A stretch of DNA of 64,000 nucleotides from contig JAGHRT010000003.1 of NCBI GenBank assembly GCA_018066245.1, forward strand, positions 1 through 64,000, written 5' to 3'. Both the position numbers and the translations under genes were made by a program. The notes beneath the pieces are model-generated. The model did no database searches. It was not told the origin of the DNA and saw only the letters and a list, made by a program, of their open reading frames with translations. Source of the DNA: Candidatus Equimonas faecalis. Lineage in GTDB: Bacteria; Bacteroidota; Bacteroidia; Bacteroidales; Bacteroidaceae. Numbering within the stretch: position 1 is the stretch's first letter; every line of letters begins with the position of its first letter. Positions 26,139-35,968 of this stretch are shown in pieces.

Positions 26139-27328
26139 CGCGGATATATTATGGGGTATTCTATATTCTCAATTGTCTTTGTCTCTGTTGTGAAACGCAT
26201 TTGTTCTGGATACTGAGATGCCATCTGAAGGAATAGCACTAAGCGCAGTTCTTTATCTAGTGTTTCCGTGAATGAGTAGTTCCAAAGGTAGTAGAACAAG
26301 TCGCTGCTTTGTGCTAGGAAACCATACAGCAGTTCCTGATGATTGAAGGCTCTTGCCGTTTCTGTTTGTTCTTCCAGATAACTCTCGTCAATCTTTTCCG
26401 CAAGCCTCGACTTGATGTTTACCTTCTTCGACAGGCGCTTTCTGATGTTGTCCAGTATCTCAAGGGCGGCATCTTCATTGCGAAGGAAATCCAGAGACAC
26501 TCGGGTAACATACTTGGGCTTGCTCTCCATCCAGACGGTATTGGTCTGCGCTATTACCTCCTTCACGTTGGTTGCCTGCTCTATCATGAACTGGTCACGC
26601 AGGTATTTCAGCTGCCGCACACGTTTGACCAAACGGCTCTGGTATTCTATCCTGTTCAGGTATTCTATTATCTGTGCCGTTATGGCAATCAGTCCGTGTG
26701 CCGATTCTCGCAAGCCGTCACGCACTTCGCTCACCGTCTGCTTTAGTCCATAGTCTGATGCACTCGAAAAGAAAATAGTCTCCTCATCCATAACTCGTTC
26801 AGCCTGGTGTATCAGCTCACCAATCAATCGGGCCTTCTCGTCAAAATCCTTCAGACGCAGTTCCTTAATCTTAAAGTTCGGTTCCTGCTTGTATGTGTCA
26901 TCCACGTTGCGTTTCAGGTCAATCACATTTCGTCTGGTGGCATTGTCGATACTCTTGAATGTATGACGTATTTCTCTCATGAAACTCTCACGACGGGCAT
27001 TGTTCTCAGCAGCAAGATAGGATCTAATACCAAGATTCAATTTGTCGATGTACATCTTGACCGATGAGATGTTGATATCCTCGTTCACCGCCAAGACCTC
27101 TTCGAAAAATCGCTGATAAGCATCATCCAATTCCAGAGAGTCGCCCGTCTGCACGATTACCCCAAATGTGATAAGATGTTTCAGCTTATTTTCGTCTCCA
27201 TCCAGGGTTTCAAGGGCATCGTCATACTTTACAGCAATCGTCTTGCGCTGCAAGAACATGTTGCTCAGCAGTTTTGAGCCCTGTTGAAGTGCACGTGTCA
27301 GTTCTTTTATCGACCTAAATGTTGCCAT
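26135..27328 (-). CDS. jetA: Wadjet kleisin-type subunit JetA/MksF
   Basis: The 397-residue helical protein has a winged N-terminus (residues 10-75: KLLSNMFLQRKTIAVKYDDALE) and a long helical middle. Its C-terminal part, FNHQELLYGFLAQSSDLFYYLWNYSF, is like other MukF/MksF kleisins. It is the first gene of the Wadjet set, 20 bp after the DUF262 gene and 4 bp overlapping jetB. The set shows normal order; only jetD is short. Confidence 0.8.
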   Translation of the reverse strand: MATFRSIKELTRALQQGSKLLSNMFLQRKTIAVKYDDALETLDGDENKLKHLITFGVIVQTGDSLELDDAYQRFFEEVLAVNEDINISSVKMYIDKLNLGIRSYLAAENNARRESFMREIRHTFKSIDNATRRNVIDLKRNVDDTYKQEPNFKIKELRLKDFDEKARLIGELIHQAERVMDEETIFFSSASDYGLKQTVSEVRDGLRESAHGLIAITAQIIEYLNRIEYQSRLVKRVRQLKYLRDQFMIEQATNVKEVIAQTNTVWMESKPKYVTRVSLDFLRNEDAALEILDNIRKRLSKKVNIKSRLAEKIDESYLEEQTETARAFNHQELLYGFLAQSSDLFYYLWNYSFTETLDKELRLVLFLQMASQYPEQMRFTTETKTIENIEYPIIYPR

Positions 27329-27348
27329 TTTCTTTTCTAGGTTTGAAA

Positions 27349-29430
27349 TTACTCTTCGTATTCTCCCTCATGATCAGATCGGAATTCGAAGATCAACTCT
27401 GAGGTTGGTATATTGCATTCTGCAAATATGCCATTGAGGATGCTAATCTTTGTAGCCGTGCTATTGTCCGTCCAAACATACATATTAGGAGCAAGTTCAC
27501 GTCTCCACGACTCTGGCATGGTATGGAAACCGCTTTTCTCGTTGGCACACAGCCACTCCAATGTCGAACGCTTCTCAAGCAAAAGGTGTCCACATACCTG
27601 CACAAGCATTTCCTTCCAGGTGTTGACCGTATATCTGACTCCATGGAGGATGTACGCTTGTAACTTCTTTCCTGTAAACTCAAAGTCCTCGTCATCAAGG
27701 GATGCCGATTCTGCCTCTTGCTTCGTTACCTCAAAACTTGTTGTAGGCATAGGCCACAAGTTCATGAAAACCAGCAGCAACTCTTGCTGACGCTGTTTCA
27801 GTTCCGCTTCTGTCCATTGTTCGCAACTCTTCACATAGTTGTTCAAGCGGAAAGCACTATCCTTGAAACCTTTTTCCATATCCCTCTTCTTGGCAAAAGT
27901 AAGGTTGCTGTACTGAGAGTTATAACCGGTCAACGTGAGATTTGCCATTGTGTGCAGATATTGCTGATGTATCCGTTCCCAATCTGCACCTAAAGTTGCC
28001 TTCCATTCATCTGAAAGGGTTTGAGGCATGATGTGCTCAATGGTGATGTTCTTCTCTGTCAATTCCTTCACGACATCATGACGTTCATTGTTGTCGCGAT
28101 TCTCCATACGCTCCAGAATAAACATACGCTGGTTCGTTGGCATCTTATACACTTGTCTGGAAACGAAATCACCAGCTACCTCCTCATTTGTTGGGAACAC
28201 TGACGAACGTCCCTTCTTAAGCAACACATAGGTCAACACTTTGAGATAAGAAGGAACACTATCGCTTCCGGCCTTACTGATATGGTTCAGCACATCACGA
28301 TGAAGTGTAGCAAATACCTTGTTGAGAGCATTTGAAGGCAGGTTGCAGATTATTCTTCGAGCCCAATATGCCTCTATGACATCAATCACCTTGTATATCT
28401 CGTTCTCCGACAAACCTTCCTTCGAAGTGTAATCAAAGAATGCCATAAAGAATGGATATGCGATCGTCGAATCCAGAGTACGAAGTTGGTTCAGTTTTCT
28501 ATTCAACTTGTCTGCACCTACCTGCGCATTGTCAATCTGGCTATAAATGCGTGCATAGTGATGCATATCTTCAAGCAAAGCCGCCCTATCCACACCTGCA
28601 TTTTCTGCATACTCTTTAAAAATGAAATAGATTCTGTCGATACGGCCAATCTTTCCTTGCTTCATAGTGAGGTAGTCACGAACGAAGGAAGATGGATCGT
28701 ACTTCGTAAATTCTTCGATAGGATTCCAGAAACGAGAATAAAGGTCATCTTGCTCAGCAGGAGCCAACGACATCAGCAAATAGTTACGTATCTTGTCAGC
28801 TTCGCTCAGGTCAAGACCTGTGGAGTTAAGACTCTCAAAGATAAGCTGAGGATCGTCATCTTCATCCAGACGTATGTTGATGACCTCCAACTTCTTGATT
28901 GTCTCAAATAGCTCGTCAAGGGTAAGCCCGCAATGTATGATTTTTTCATAGAAGAAATCATAGTTGCGAGTTACATTTGACTCTTTGATGTATTGATTCT
29001 TTGGCTTATAGAGCAGAGCATCAAATGCCTGCATATCCTTTTTTATGGGCTTCAACTTAACCTTCCGCTCATCCTCTTGGTATTCATCCACAAGATAACG
29101 CTTGAAGATTTTCTCCACCAGTTTGGTGTCATCCGCTTCTATCAGCCCTTCCTTCTTTGCGTTGACCATGGCGATGAGCATCAGCGAAACGGTTGTTATT
29201 CGCTGCTGACCATCGATAATGTATCGGTCTTCTGTTCCCGACTGTATGCTTGACACAATACTGCCAAAGAAGTGGCTCTTGCGGTCGCTATTGTGGAGCT
29301 TTATCAAGTCCTGGAACAACTGTTCGCAATTATCCTCTTTCCAATCATAATTGCGTTGATATAGTGGAATGATGAATCTCTTGTCTGATCCATCAAAGAA
29401 CTTTATTAGTGGTTGAGCGTCACCTTTCAT
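27349..29430 (-). CDS. DUF262/DUF1524 (GmrSD-like) protein
   Basis: The 693-residue protein starts with a DUF262 domain. RFIIPLYQRNYDW and IIDGQQRITTVSLML (the DGQQR nucleotide-binding motif near residue 75) are present. Residues about 430-570 hold a DUF1524 HNH-type nuclease region with ITIEHIMPQTL (His and Pro of the ββα-metal site). GmrSD-family proteins are NTP-dependent restriction enzymes acting on modified phage DNA, and several are antiphage. A further C-terminal domain of about 100 residues (YTVNTWKEMLVQVCGHLLL ...) is not assigned. It is 3 bp after the EVE-like gene and 20 bp before jetA. Confidence 0.86.
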   Translation of the reverse strand: MKGDAQPLIKFFDGSDKRFIIPLYQRNYDWKEDNCEQLFQDLIKLHNSDRKSHFFGSIVSSIQSGTEDRYIIDGQQRITTVSLMLIAMVNAKKEGLIEADDTKLVEKIFKRYLVDEYQEDERKVKLKPIKKDMQAFDALLYKPKNQYIKESNVTRNYDFFYEKIIHCGLTLDELFETIKKLEVINIRLDEDDDPQLIFESLNSTGLDLSEADKIRNYLLMSLAPAEQDDLYSRFWNPIEEFTKYDPSSFVRDYLTMKQGKIGRIDRIYFIFKEYAENAGVDRAALLEDMHHYARIYSQIDNAQVGADKLNRKLNQLRTLDSTIAYPFFMAFFDYTSKEGLSENEIYKVIDVIEAYWARRIICNLPSNALNKVFATLHRDVLNHISKAGSDSVPSYLKVLTYVLLKKGRSSVFPTNEEVAGDFVSRQVYKMPTNQRMFILERMENRDNNERHDVVKELTEKNITIEHIMPQTLSDEWKATLGADWERIHQQYLHTMANLTLTGYNSQYSNLTFAKKRDMEKGFKDSAFRLNNYVKSCEQWTEAELKQRQQELLLVFMNLWPMPTTSFEVTKQEAESASLDDEDFEFTGKKLQAYILHGVRYTVNTWKEMLVQVCGHLLLEKRSTLEWLCANEKSGFHTMPESWRRELAPNMYVWTDNSTATKISILNGIFAECNIPTSELIFEFRSDHEGEYEE

Positions 29431-29433
29431 ATG

Positions 29434-29826
29434 CTAAAATTGAGATTTTATATAGCTGAGTAGTTCAAGATTATTGCAACTTGGAATTTCGATAGCTCTG
29501 CCTCCTTTGAAACCATGCTTACATAGTTCTTGTTCAGACAATAGTGTGCCATTATACTCTTCAAGCAATTCAAGTTTGTATGTTGTGATATCATCAGGAG
29601 CCTTTTCTACCCAGAATGCCTGATCCTCACGTTTGCAGTTTTCTGCTGTCACGACCATCTTGAAGCGTATGCATCGTTCATCGGACATGAAAAGATACAC
29701 CACATCACCAACGGTAAAGCGTGCTCTTCCCATTCTCCAGCTGATGAATCCAAGAGCATTGATAGCATCAGCATGTCTGCACCTTTTTCTATTGGCAAAG
29801 GCAAGCCAAGTGCGGTTATGAGTCAT
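29434..29826 (-). CDS. Small EVE/PUA-like domain protein
   Basis: The 130-residue protein contains WRMGRARFTVGDVVYLFMSD and RFKMVVTAENCKREDQAFW. This strand order (GDxVYLYxS then F.G.VT) is that of EVE/YTH/PUA-like domains that bind modified bases or RNA. EVE-domain proteins often sit next to modification-dependent restriction nucleases such as McrBC or GmrSD. Here the next gene is a DUF262/DUF1524 protein, so a split reader and cutter is possible. Its start is 1 bp after the upstream stop. Confidence 0.6.
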   Translation of the reverse strand: MTHNRTWLAFANRKRCRHADAINALGFISWRMGRARFTVGDVVYLFMSDERCIRFKMVVTAENCKREDQAFWVEKAPDDITTYKLELLEEYNGTLLSEQELCKHGFKGGRAIEIPSCNNLELLSYIKSQF

Positions 29827-29827
29827 A

Positions 29828-31600
29828 TTAATTCAGTTCAAAAACATTAAGTAGTTCGTCTAATACGACTTTGAAGCCATCATATGCTTCATTAGTGAAA
29901 TTATCATAGTTGCTTTCTATGTATTCTTTAATTCTCCCTGCAGTTCCTTTTTTGCCATAAGGCAGATTTCTGAAATCTTTGTGTTTTCTTGCATTTATTA
30001 CAGGTGTAATAATATCTGTATAGGCATTTTCAGAAAACAGATCTTCCACCATATAACTCTTATCTGATTTAATAGTTTTAGACCCTCCATTTGCTATTGT
30101 AACACCTTCGTCTGTTGTTGGGTAATTAGCAGAAGCGTAACTATCTTGATAAAACATCGGGATTATCTTTGTTCCTCTATTAGGAATTTGTTCTATCTTC
30201 TTCCATCCATCTTTCCAACCGCCATCATCATAATCAAAAAGGAATACAAGTTTTTCGATTCTATTAATGCTATTTGACAGAATTTGATTATAAATAACCT
30301 CTGCTGATCCTGCACTATTTGCAGAAAAGATAGTAACATCATTTAATCTATTGTATTTTGCATCGTTTTTTGCAAATATATTAATCGCTTTTTTCAAGTA
30401 TTTATCATCATACTTTCCTTCTACAACAAGAATTTTCTTAGAACTCAAAATGAAAGAGCCTTCAAAGTAGTCTATCTCATTATCTGTTAACTCCGAAAGA
30501 TGTTTTAGTGGTTCTGTATCTTCAATTTTACCATCGTGTATATAGAATATATTATTCTCATCATATCCGTCCCAACGCTTGTTAAGGAACATTGGTGAAT
30601 GGGTTGTCATGATAGTTTGCCCCTTAAACTCTGAGATAAATTTAAGGAGGTCTTTCTTCATTGCTATGTGAGTGTGTGCATCAGGTTCGTCAAGCAGAAC
30701 AAGGGAGTTTTCTTCACCGAGCACTTTTGTAATACACTCAATAAGAATAAGTTTCTTCTCGCCTTCACTAAGGTCATCGAAGTTTAGCTTCCTACCTCTA
30801 TTATTGACTGTTATTTGAATGTCTTCTATTAACTTATCTATCTTGTTTTTCTCATTTTTTTTAGGTTGTGAGAGTAAATAAAGAAAATTGAATACATATT
30901 TGGCTTTTTGTTCTTCTAAAACTTGTCTACCAGCTATATAAATATCAGTTGTAGCAATGATGTTTAGATTGATATTCTGATGACCATCCTGTACAATTCT
31001 GTCAAACCAATTCAAAGCTGCATGTGCTTGGAAACCATCTTTCCTTGTGTCATCATAGGATAAATCAAGTTCAACATCTATAGGACTATTAATTTTTAAC
31101 GTATTCTTCAAAAAAACTTTTACATTATCATTATTTGAACACAGAAGTGAGATTAATGCAATTTTCCAACAATATTTGTTTATATAAAGAAAAGCCGGGC
31201 TGGAATATGTTTGCTTGACCGCCTCATTGAAATATCCCATATGGTATTTTTCATACGCAACATGCCATAATCTTAAATCTTCACCACTATAACATGCAAT
31301 CAATGATGATGGAAATTCGAGTTCCTCAGCCTTGCATATAATACCATCTTTCGTAGCTTGTCTTTTCTTTCTTGTGTATATGTGACCATTTATGCCATAT
31401 TCTATCTCATAGTCAAAAGGAATACCTGTGCCGTTGTTATTAATAAGTCCATCGAAGATTATACTGATTGCTTCAAGCAAATTACTTTTTCCTGAGCCGT
31501 TAAGACCTATAAGGGCAACATACCCTTTACTATTCTCAAAAGAATAAATTCCATTGAGATTCTTATAATTATAAATTGCTACTCTTCTTAAACTTATCAT
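29828..31600 (-). CDS. OLD-like ATPase with Toprim domain
   Basis: The 590-residue protein has an ABC-type ATPase head. Walker A is GLNGSGKSN (residues about 32-40), the signature is DLSEGEKKL, Walker B is LVLLDEPDAHTH and the switch His is in TTHSP. A Toprim domain follows from about residue 390 (ILVVEGKYDD with the Glu, then LVFLFDYDDGG with DxD). This is the architecture of overcoming-lysogenisation-defect nucleases and of GajA. No UvrD-like GajB is present. It overlaps the S subunit gene by ATGA and may act with the adjacent restriction unit or independently. Confidence 0.83.
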   Translation of the reverse strand: MISLRRVAIYNYKNLNGIYSFENSKGYVALIGLNGSGKSNLLEAISIIFDGLINNNGTGIPFDYEIEYGINGHIYTRKKRQATKDGIICKAEELEFPSSLIACYSGEDLRLWHVAYEKYHMGYFNEAVKQTYSSPAFLYINKYCWKIALISLLCSNNDNVKVFLKNTLKINSPIDVELDLSYDDTRKDGFQAHAALNWFDRIVQDGHQNINLNIIATTDIYIAGRQVLEEQKAKYVFNFLYLLSQPKKNEKNKIDKLIEDIQITVNNRGRKLNFDDLSEGEKKLILIECITKVLGEENSLVLLDEPDAHTHIAMKKDLLKFISEFKGQTIMTTHSPMFLNKRWDGYDENNIFYIHDGKIEDTEPLKHLSELTDNEIDYFEGSFILSSKKILVVEGKYDDKYLKKAINIFAKNDAKYNRLNDVTIFSANSAGSAEVIYNQILSNSINRIEKLVFLFDYDDGGWKDGWKKIEQIPNRGTKIIPMFYQDSYASANYPTTDEGVTIANGGSKTIKSDKSYMVEDLFSENAYTDIITPVINARKHKDFRNLPYGKKGTAGRIKEYIESNYDNFTNEAYDGFKVVLDELLNVFELN

Positions 31601-32964
31601 AATGTTTTAAATAATAATTTCTGTATGAGGTTGATGGCCTCACAGCGTTCTTTCATTGCATTACTAGATAATTTGATAATTTCAGCCTTAATCTGTTGAG
31701 TATATTTGACTATTGATTCTTGAATATCAAGTGCTGGTAAAGGGACGAGATATTCAGAAACAATACCTGCATTAATATTGGGTTGTGCTCCACCATATGC
31801 AAGTTCTTTGAATTTGTTAGTTTGGGTTTGAAGATAATACCACAAATAATCCACATTTATCAATGTGTAGTCAAAATCATGCAAGACTGCACATGCTTGA
31901 TTTGTAGTTGCCTCTATCCCTAATTTAGCAGTTTTACCAATTGTTGCCCCATACATGGCAATTAATATACAACCTTTTGGATATAATTTGGCAGTGCTAT
32001 TTGAAATTGCCTCTGGAGTAATTTTTTCTTCTGTATCCCAAATAATTTCATTATCTAATTCACCAGTTTTTACCCAAGGAATATTACCAGTATAATATTC
32101 TCTACGCCCTCGAGATGGAGTTCCGCCACTACCGATTTTGCACAAATCTATGATTCTGCAACAATTATAATACCGGCTAAATTCCTTCTGTTTTTTTTGC
32201 TTTAAAATAAAATCTACTCCCCATTGATACAAAGATGAAAGATTTGTAAATGAAAGACGATCCGAAACGACCTTTTCGTTCAATGAGATATCTATTCCTA
32301 ATGTTTCTAACCAATGATGTAGAAGTTCTTGTTCTTTTTCTTTGACTTCTTGTTCACAAACATATGCCTTATTATTTAAAGCATTATATTCGTCCAGCAT
32401 CTTTTCCTGCTCCTCTATACTTGGCAAAGGAATCTGCTGATTAAGAAAAGCGTCAATATCAATACGCTTACGGTTCGTGGTACCACTACTGCATTTGCGG
32501 GCAAACTCAACGAACTTGTCTGTTGTGGAAACAAGAACGAGGAATTGAGGTATAATCTTCTCTGTATCTACATCAAATACGGGGAAGTCGTTAGTTACAA
32601 TAGCACCGTCAAGTTCTGATGGCACGATACCGTATGCACCATTACGAGCATCTATCTTAGACATGATGAATTGTCCTGCATGAATGACATGTTGGCGCTT
32701 TGTGCCTATCTTGGAACCTTTGAGCGTTGTACCATTATTTCGAGGCACAACACCTCCGTTATTGATTTTGAGAGTTACCTGTTTGTATTCAACATCATCC
32801 TGCACTTCGATAATATCACGACTCTTCACAAGGAAAGAACCAATTCTTGCCATTGGAAATTTCTTTGTGAAGCCAAGATCTTCCTCATCTGCATATTGGA
32901 CACTCCAATTCGGAATGTCCTTAAGATTTGCAAAATGGAGGAATTTGTATGTTATCGTTGCCAT
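31597..32964 (-). CDS. hsdS: Specificity subunit (HsdS-type) of second restriction unit
   Basis: The 455-residue protein, started at the Met at 32964 (MATITYKFLHF), begins 1 bp after the methylase stop; the longer frame would run into the methylase gene. It has two target-recognition domains. The first is at residues about 1-200, ending IDAFLNQQIPLPSIEEQEKML. The second is at about 255-440, with CKIGSGGTPSRGRREYYTGNIPWVKTGEL, ending EYLVPLPALDIQESIV. Helical spacers follow each. It provides DNA specificity to the nuclease-methylase encoded just upstream. No recombination sites or spare S fragments for phase variation were found nearby. Confidence 0.88.
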   Translation of the reverse strand: MATITYKFLHFANLKDIPNWSVQYADEEDLGFTKKFPMARIGSFLVKSRDIIEVQDDVEYKQVTLKINNGGVVPRNNGTTLKGSKIGTKRQHVIHAGQFIMSKIDARNGAYGIVPSELDGAIVTNDFPVFDVDTEKIIPQFLVLVSTTDKFVEFARKCSSGTTNRKRIDIDAFLNQQIPLPSIEEQEKMLDEYNALNNKAYVCEQEVKEKEQELLHHWLETLGIDISLNEKVVSDRLSFTNLSSLYQWGVDFILKQKKQKEFSRYYNCCRIIDLCKIGSGGTPSRGRREYYTGNIPWVKTGELDNEIIWDTEEKITPEAISNSTAKLYPKGCILIAMYGATIGKTAKLGIEATTNQACAVLHDFDYTLINVDYLWYYLQTQTNKFKELAYGGAQPNINAGIVSEYLVPLPALDIQESIVKYTQQIKAEIIKLSSNAMKERCEAINLIQKLLFKTL

Positions 32965-32965
32965 A

Positions 32966-35239
32966 TCAATGTTTCTTTGCGTTATAGAAAACTTCGTCTT
33001 CCTTGACCATGAAACCATCTACTTCTGTTGAACGTGTCATATTGCCATTATCATTGTAATGGTATGATTTTACGATATGCGGTTTGTACCATAGATTATT
33101 CTCTTTGCGATACTTGGTAAACTCTTCAAGAAGTGGCTCGAGGTCATTCTCAATCCTTATACCGATAGAGTTGATACCAGCACGCTTAATATCTGCAATT
33201 GGAATAACGTAATCAAAACGTTGCTTAATTAACGCCTTCGCTTCTGACTCTATAGCAGCTTCAATTTCCTTTTTCCTTGTACGGAGTATCTTCTTTTCGG
33301 CTGCAGGTTTGGCATTTTTACCTTTCTTTGCAAGATCATCTTCTATCACGTGCAGTTCGAAAGCATACTTGTCACGCACCTCGGAATATGCCTGCTTCTT
33401 GATGTCGTCATACTGCTTCTGCTCATCCTCAGTGAAACGCTTGAAGAACATAAGGCTTGGTTTTACAGTCGCACCTGCAGCCATGAACACCTCTTGAGGA
33501 ATGGACACAATGAGAAGAATCTTAGCTCTGCCTTCAAAGTATTCACGTACATTCTGAAGGTTGGTATTGTTCAATACACCTTCTGGCAGAACAATGCCCA
33601 AACGTCCACCAGGTTTAAGCAGATTGATGCAACGGTCAATGAAGAGCACTTCCGTGAGACCGCTAAGTTTACCAACACCAAACTGATCAAGAAGTGATTC
33701 TCCTATATGCTCGTTTACCTGCTTTAGAGCATTAAGATATTCATCACCATAGCGCTTGATATAAGCATTTATTTTCGCCTCATCTGTGAACTTATCTGCT
33801 TCAGTTATCTTGATATCTTTGTCAACACGAGAGCCGAAAGGCGGATTGGTCAGGATTACATCGAAACGTCCGTCCCAAATGCCATTGACATTCAGGAGAC
33901 CATCATGATGATGAACACCGCCATGGCCGTCACCATGCATAATCATATTCATCTTTGCTGTACGTGCCATGCGAGGATTAGCATCTGTACCATAGATACA
34001 GTTGAACGAAAGGCAACGAAGGCGACCTTTTTCGTTACTGATATCAACCTCATAGTTCATTTTTGCAAAAGCATCAGAGACTTTAGCATCTATGGCCTCT
34101 TGATCTTTCGTCTTTAAGTCGTCATAATTTTCTGGTATGAGTTGGGCTTTCACTTCTTCCTTGCGCTCTTCAAGTTCGCGTTCTATTTGCTCTCGAACAT
34201 ATTCAAATGCACGAATCAAGAAACCGCCACTTCCGCAGCAAGGGTCACATACATATTCTCCTTCTTGAGGGTCAAGAGCAGACACCATGAAATCTACGAT
34301 GGTGCGTGGAGTAAAGAACTGACCGAGTTCGCCACGGAATGTACGTCCCAAGAATTTCTCAAATGCAATACCCTTGACATCATCAGATGTAGTAGAGAGA
34401 TTATAGACCTGAAGCTCCTCAACAATCTTTTCGAAACTTGTCTCTCGAATTCGGATCGTTTCATTTGGATCAAACAGGTTGTCTTTAGAAAAATCTTCCT
34501 TAGTCTTCTCAAATAAGAATTGATAAAACTCTGGAGCATCTTTTGACTTCATGCTGTTATAAGCATCTTTAAGCTTTACAAACGCATCCTTTGAAAAAAT
34601 TTGAGTGCCAGTATTGTCCCGCTCATAGCGAATCTTAATAAAGAGAATTTTACTAATTTCGTCAAAAGCTGCCTCTGGAGATAGTTTGTCGTTATTTCGA
34701 ATGATATTATGGCACTTGTAAAGTAGGCGAGAGAATTCGTCTCTGGTAAATGCTTTCGTCTGGTTTAACAATTCCTTCACCTTCTTTTCATCTGTTGCTA
34801 TTTCTGCGGTAGGAATGTCAACTATCTCTTCAAGTTTCTTAGGCAGTTCTCCTTTTGCAACTTTGAAGACACGAGTTTCCTTGAGGTTGGTCGTAACAAA
34901 GAAATCCGCACCAGCCCATGCAGCATAGTTATAGCCTTGATAATAATCTTCCTTTCGGATAGTAACGCTTTCAGCTTTACATTCAACCACTATAAAGGCA
35001 CTTTTACTGTCTGTTTTATCTTTAGCCGATTTCCAAATAACAATATCTGCACGTGCAGCACCTTGGCCTCGTTGAGAGTTCGTTACTTTCAACTCCTGAT
35101 CCATTTGCTTTAAGTCATAGCCATAACTATCCACCAATCGGCAGATATACCTTTGTCGCACTTCTTCTTCTGGTTTTAGCACTAACCACTTATCTTTCAG
35201 AGGTGCGTATATTTTATTGTCTTTTATTTGGACTTCCAT
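32966..35239 (-). CDS. Nuclease-methyltransferase fusion (HSDR_N + N6 adenine methylase)
   Basis: The 757-residue protein joins an N-terminal PD-(D/E)XK domain of the HSDR_N type to an N6-adenine methylase. The nuclease part has Asp65 in ARADIVIW, Glu86-x-Lys88 in VECKAE, and Gln101. The methylase part has GQFFTPRTIV at 306, motif I DPCCGSGG at 332-339 and NPPF at 465-468. No translocase motor exists in it or nearby, so this is not a classical type I system. The layout, cutting and methylating activities in one chain plus a separate S subunit, matches BcgI-like (type IIB/IIG) enzymes. A KKGKNAKPAAEKKILRTRKKE helix lies near the C-terminus. Confidence 0.87.
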   Translation of the reverse strand: MEVQIKDNKIYAPLKDKWLVLKPEEEVRQRYICRLVDSYGYDLKQMDQELKVTNSQRGQGAARADIVIWKSAKDKTDSKSAFIVVECKAESVTIRKEDYYQGYNYAAWAGADFFVTTNLKETRVFKVAKGELPKKLEEIVDIPTAEIATDEKKVKELLNQTKAFTRDEFSRLLYKCHNIIRNNDKLSPEAAFDEISKILFIKIRYERDNTGTQIFSKDAFVKLKDAYNSMKSKDAPEFYQFLFEKTKEDFSKDNLFDPNETIRIRETSFEKIVEELQVYNLSTTSDDVKGIAFEKFLGRTFRGELGQFFTPRTIVDFMVSALDPQEGEYVCDPCCGSGGFLIRAFEYVREQIERELEERKEEVKAQLIPENYDDLKTKDQEAIDAKVSDAFAKMNYEVDISNEKGRLRCLSFNCIYGTDANPRMARTAKMNMIMHGDGHGGVHHHDGLLNVNGIWDGRFDVILTNPPFGSRVDKDIKITEADKFTDEAKINAYIKRYGDEYLNALKQVNEHIGESLLDQFGVGKLSGLTEVLFIDRCINLLKPGGRLGIVLPEGVLNNTNLQNVREYFEGRAKILLIVSIPQEVFMAAGATVKPSLMFFKRFTEDEQKQYDDIKKQAYSEVRDKYAFELHVIEDDLAKKGKNAKPAAEKKILRTRKKEIEAAIESEAKALIKQRFDYVIPIADIKRAGINSIGIRIENDLEPLLEEFTKYRKENNLWYKPHIVKSYHYNDNGNMTRSTEVDGFMVKEDEVFYNAKKH

Positions 35240-35274
35240 ATTGTTATTTAGGCATTCGCCCTGTTTATTTGATT

Positions 35275-35916
35275 CTACTTCTTTGGCTTTTCTATCACCA
35301 TATACTTAGCACCACTTTTAACAAGTGTACCCCAACCGTATGGACAGTTATCACGCAGATAGATGGATTGCTCGGTAATGGTTTTATCATTCTTATCATC
35401 GTATGACTCCGAGGCTACACTGACAAGAGTAATGTACTTGCTACCTTGTTCAGAATCTTCTACCCAGTAATTATCTTCTTCACAGCCGAGCCATTTGTTT
35501 GTGACAATCTCCTTTTCTACTTGCCGTGCAAGCGCAAGCCTTTCTTCTGCATCAGGAAGCAGCTCTATCAACTTGCGATTATATTCCTTGCACAATGATT
35601 TCGCTTTTTTCTTATCCGTCAGTTGTCTGACTTCTGCATCGTATTGGTGCATCAAGCTTTTAGCCTCTTTGAGAAGGTTTCGAGAGATTGGCTTGAAGTT
35701 ACAGAACTCACCATCAACTGCAACCATAAGGAATCGACACTGAGCATTGAGACCTTTTTCGTCAAGCGAATACCACGTTACAATACAGAAATCTTTATTT
35801 CCTGCGTTCCCTTCCACCTCGTTTACCTCCATGAACACAAGAGGATGTGGAGCCATTCCAACAAAGACATCGCCTTTCTTGAAACGTGGAGTTATGTTTG
35901 GTTCCTTCTTCTCCAT
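35275..35916 (-). CDS. Unknown protein upstream of the fused restriction enzyme
   Basis: The 213-residue soluble protein is not recognised. Residues 8-30 (PRFKKGDVFVGMAPHPLVFMEVNEV) look like a small beta-barrel (PUA/SH3-like) start. The middle is helical (LLKEAKSLMHQYDAEVRQLTDKKKA), and the C-terminus ends in beta-strands (GWGTLVKSGAKYMVIEKPKK). It is 35 bp upstream of the nuclease-methylase and 52 bp downstream of the AlbA_2 gene, and is transcribed with both. An accessory or regulatory role is a guess. Confidence 0.5.
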   Translation of the reverse strand: MEKKEPNITPRFKKGDVFVGMAPHPLVFMEVNEVEGNAGNKDFCIVTWYSLDEKGLNAQCRFLMVAVDGEFCNFKPISRNLLKEAKSLMHQYDAEVRQLTDKKKAKSLCKEYNRKLIELLPDAEERLALARQVEKEIVTNKWLGCEEDNYWVEDSEQGSKYITLVSVASESYDDKNDKTITEQSIYLRDNCPYGWGTLVKSGAKYMVIEKPKK

Positions 35917-35968
35917 TATATACTGTTTTTTCTTGCTTACTTCTTATATTCTTCTTCCTTCTCTGTTG

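Noticed and set aside
29828..31600. Gabija system
   Set aside because: The ATPase-Toprim protein fits GajA-like architecture, but no UvrD-type GajB helicase is next to it.
31597..32964. Phase-variable hsdS shuffling
   Set aside because: No invertase gene, no inverted S fragments and no matching inverted repeats near either hsdS.
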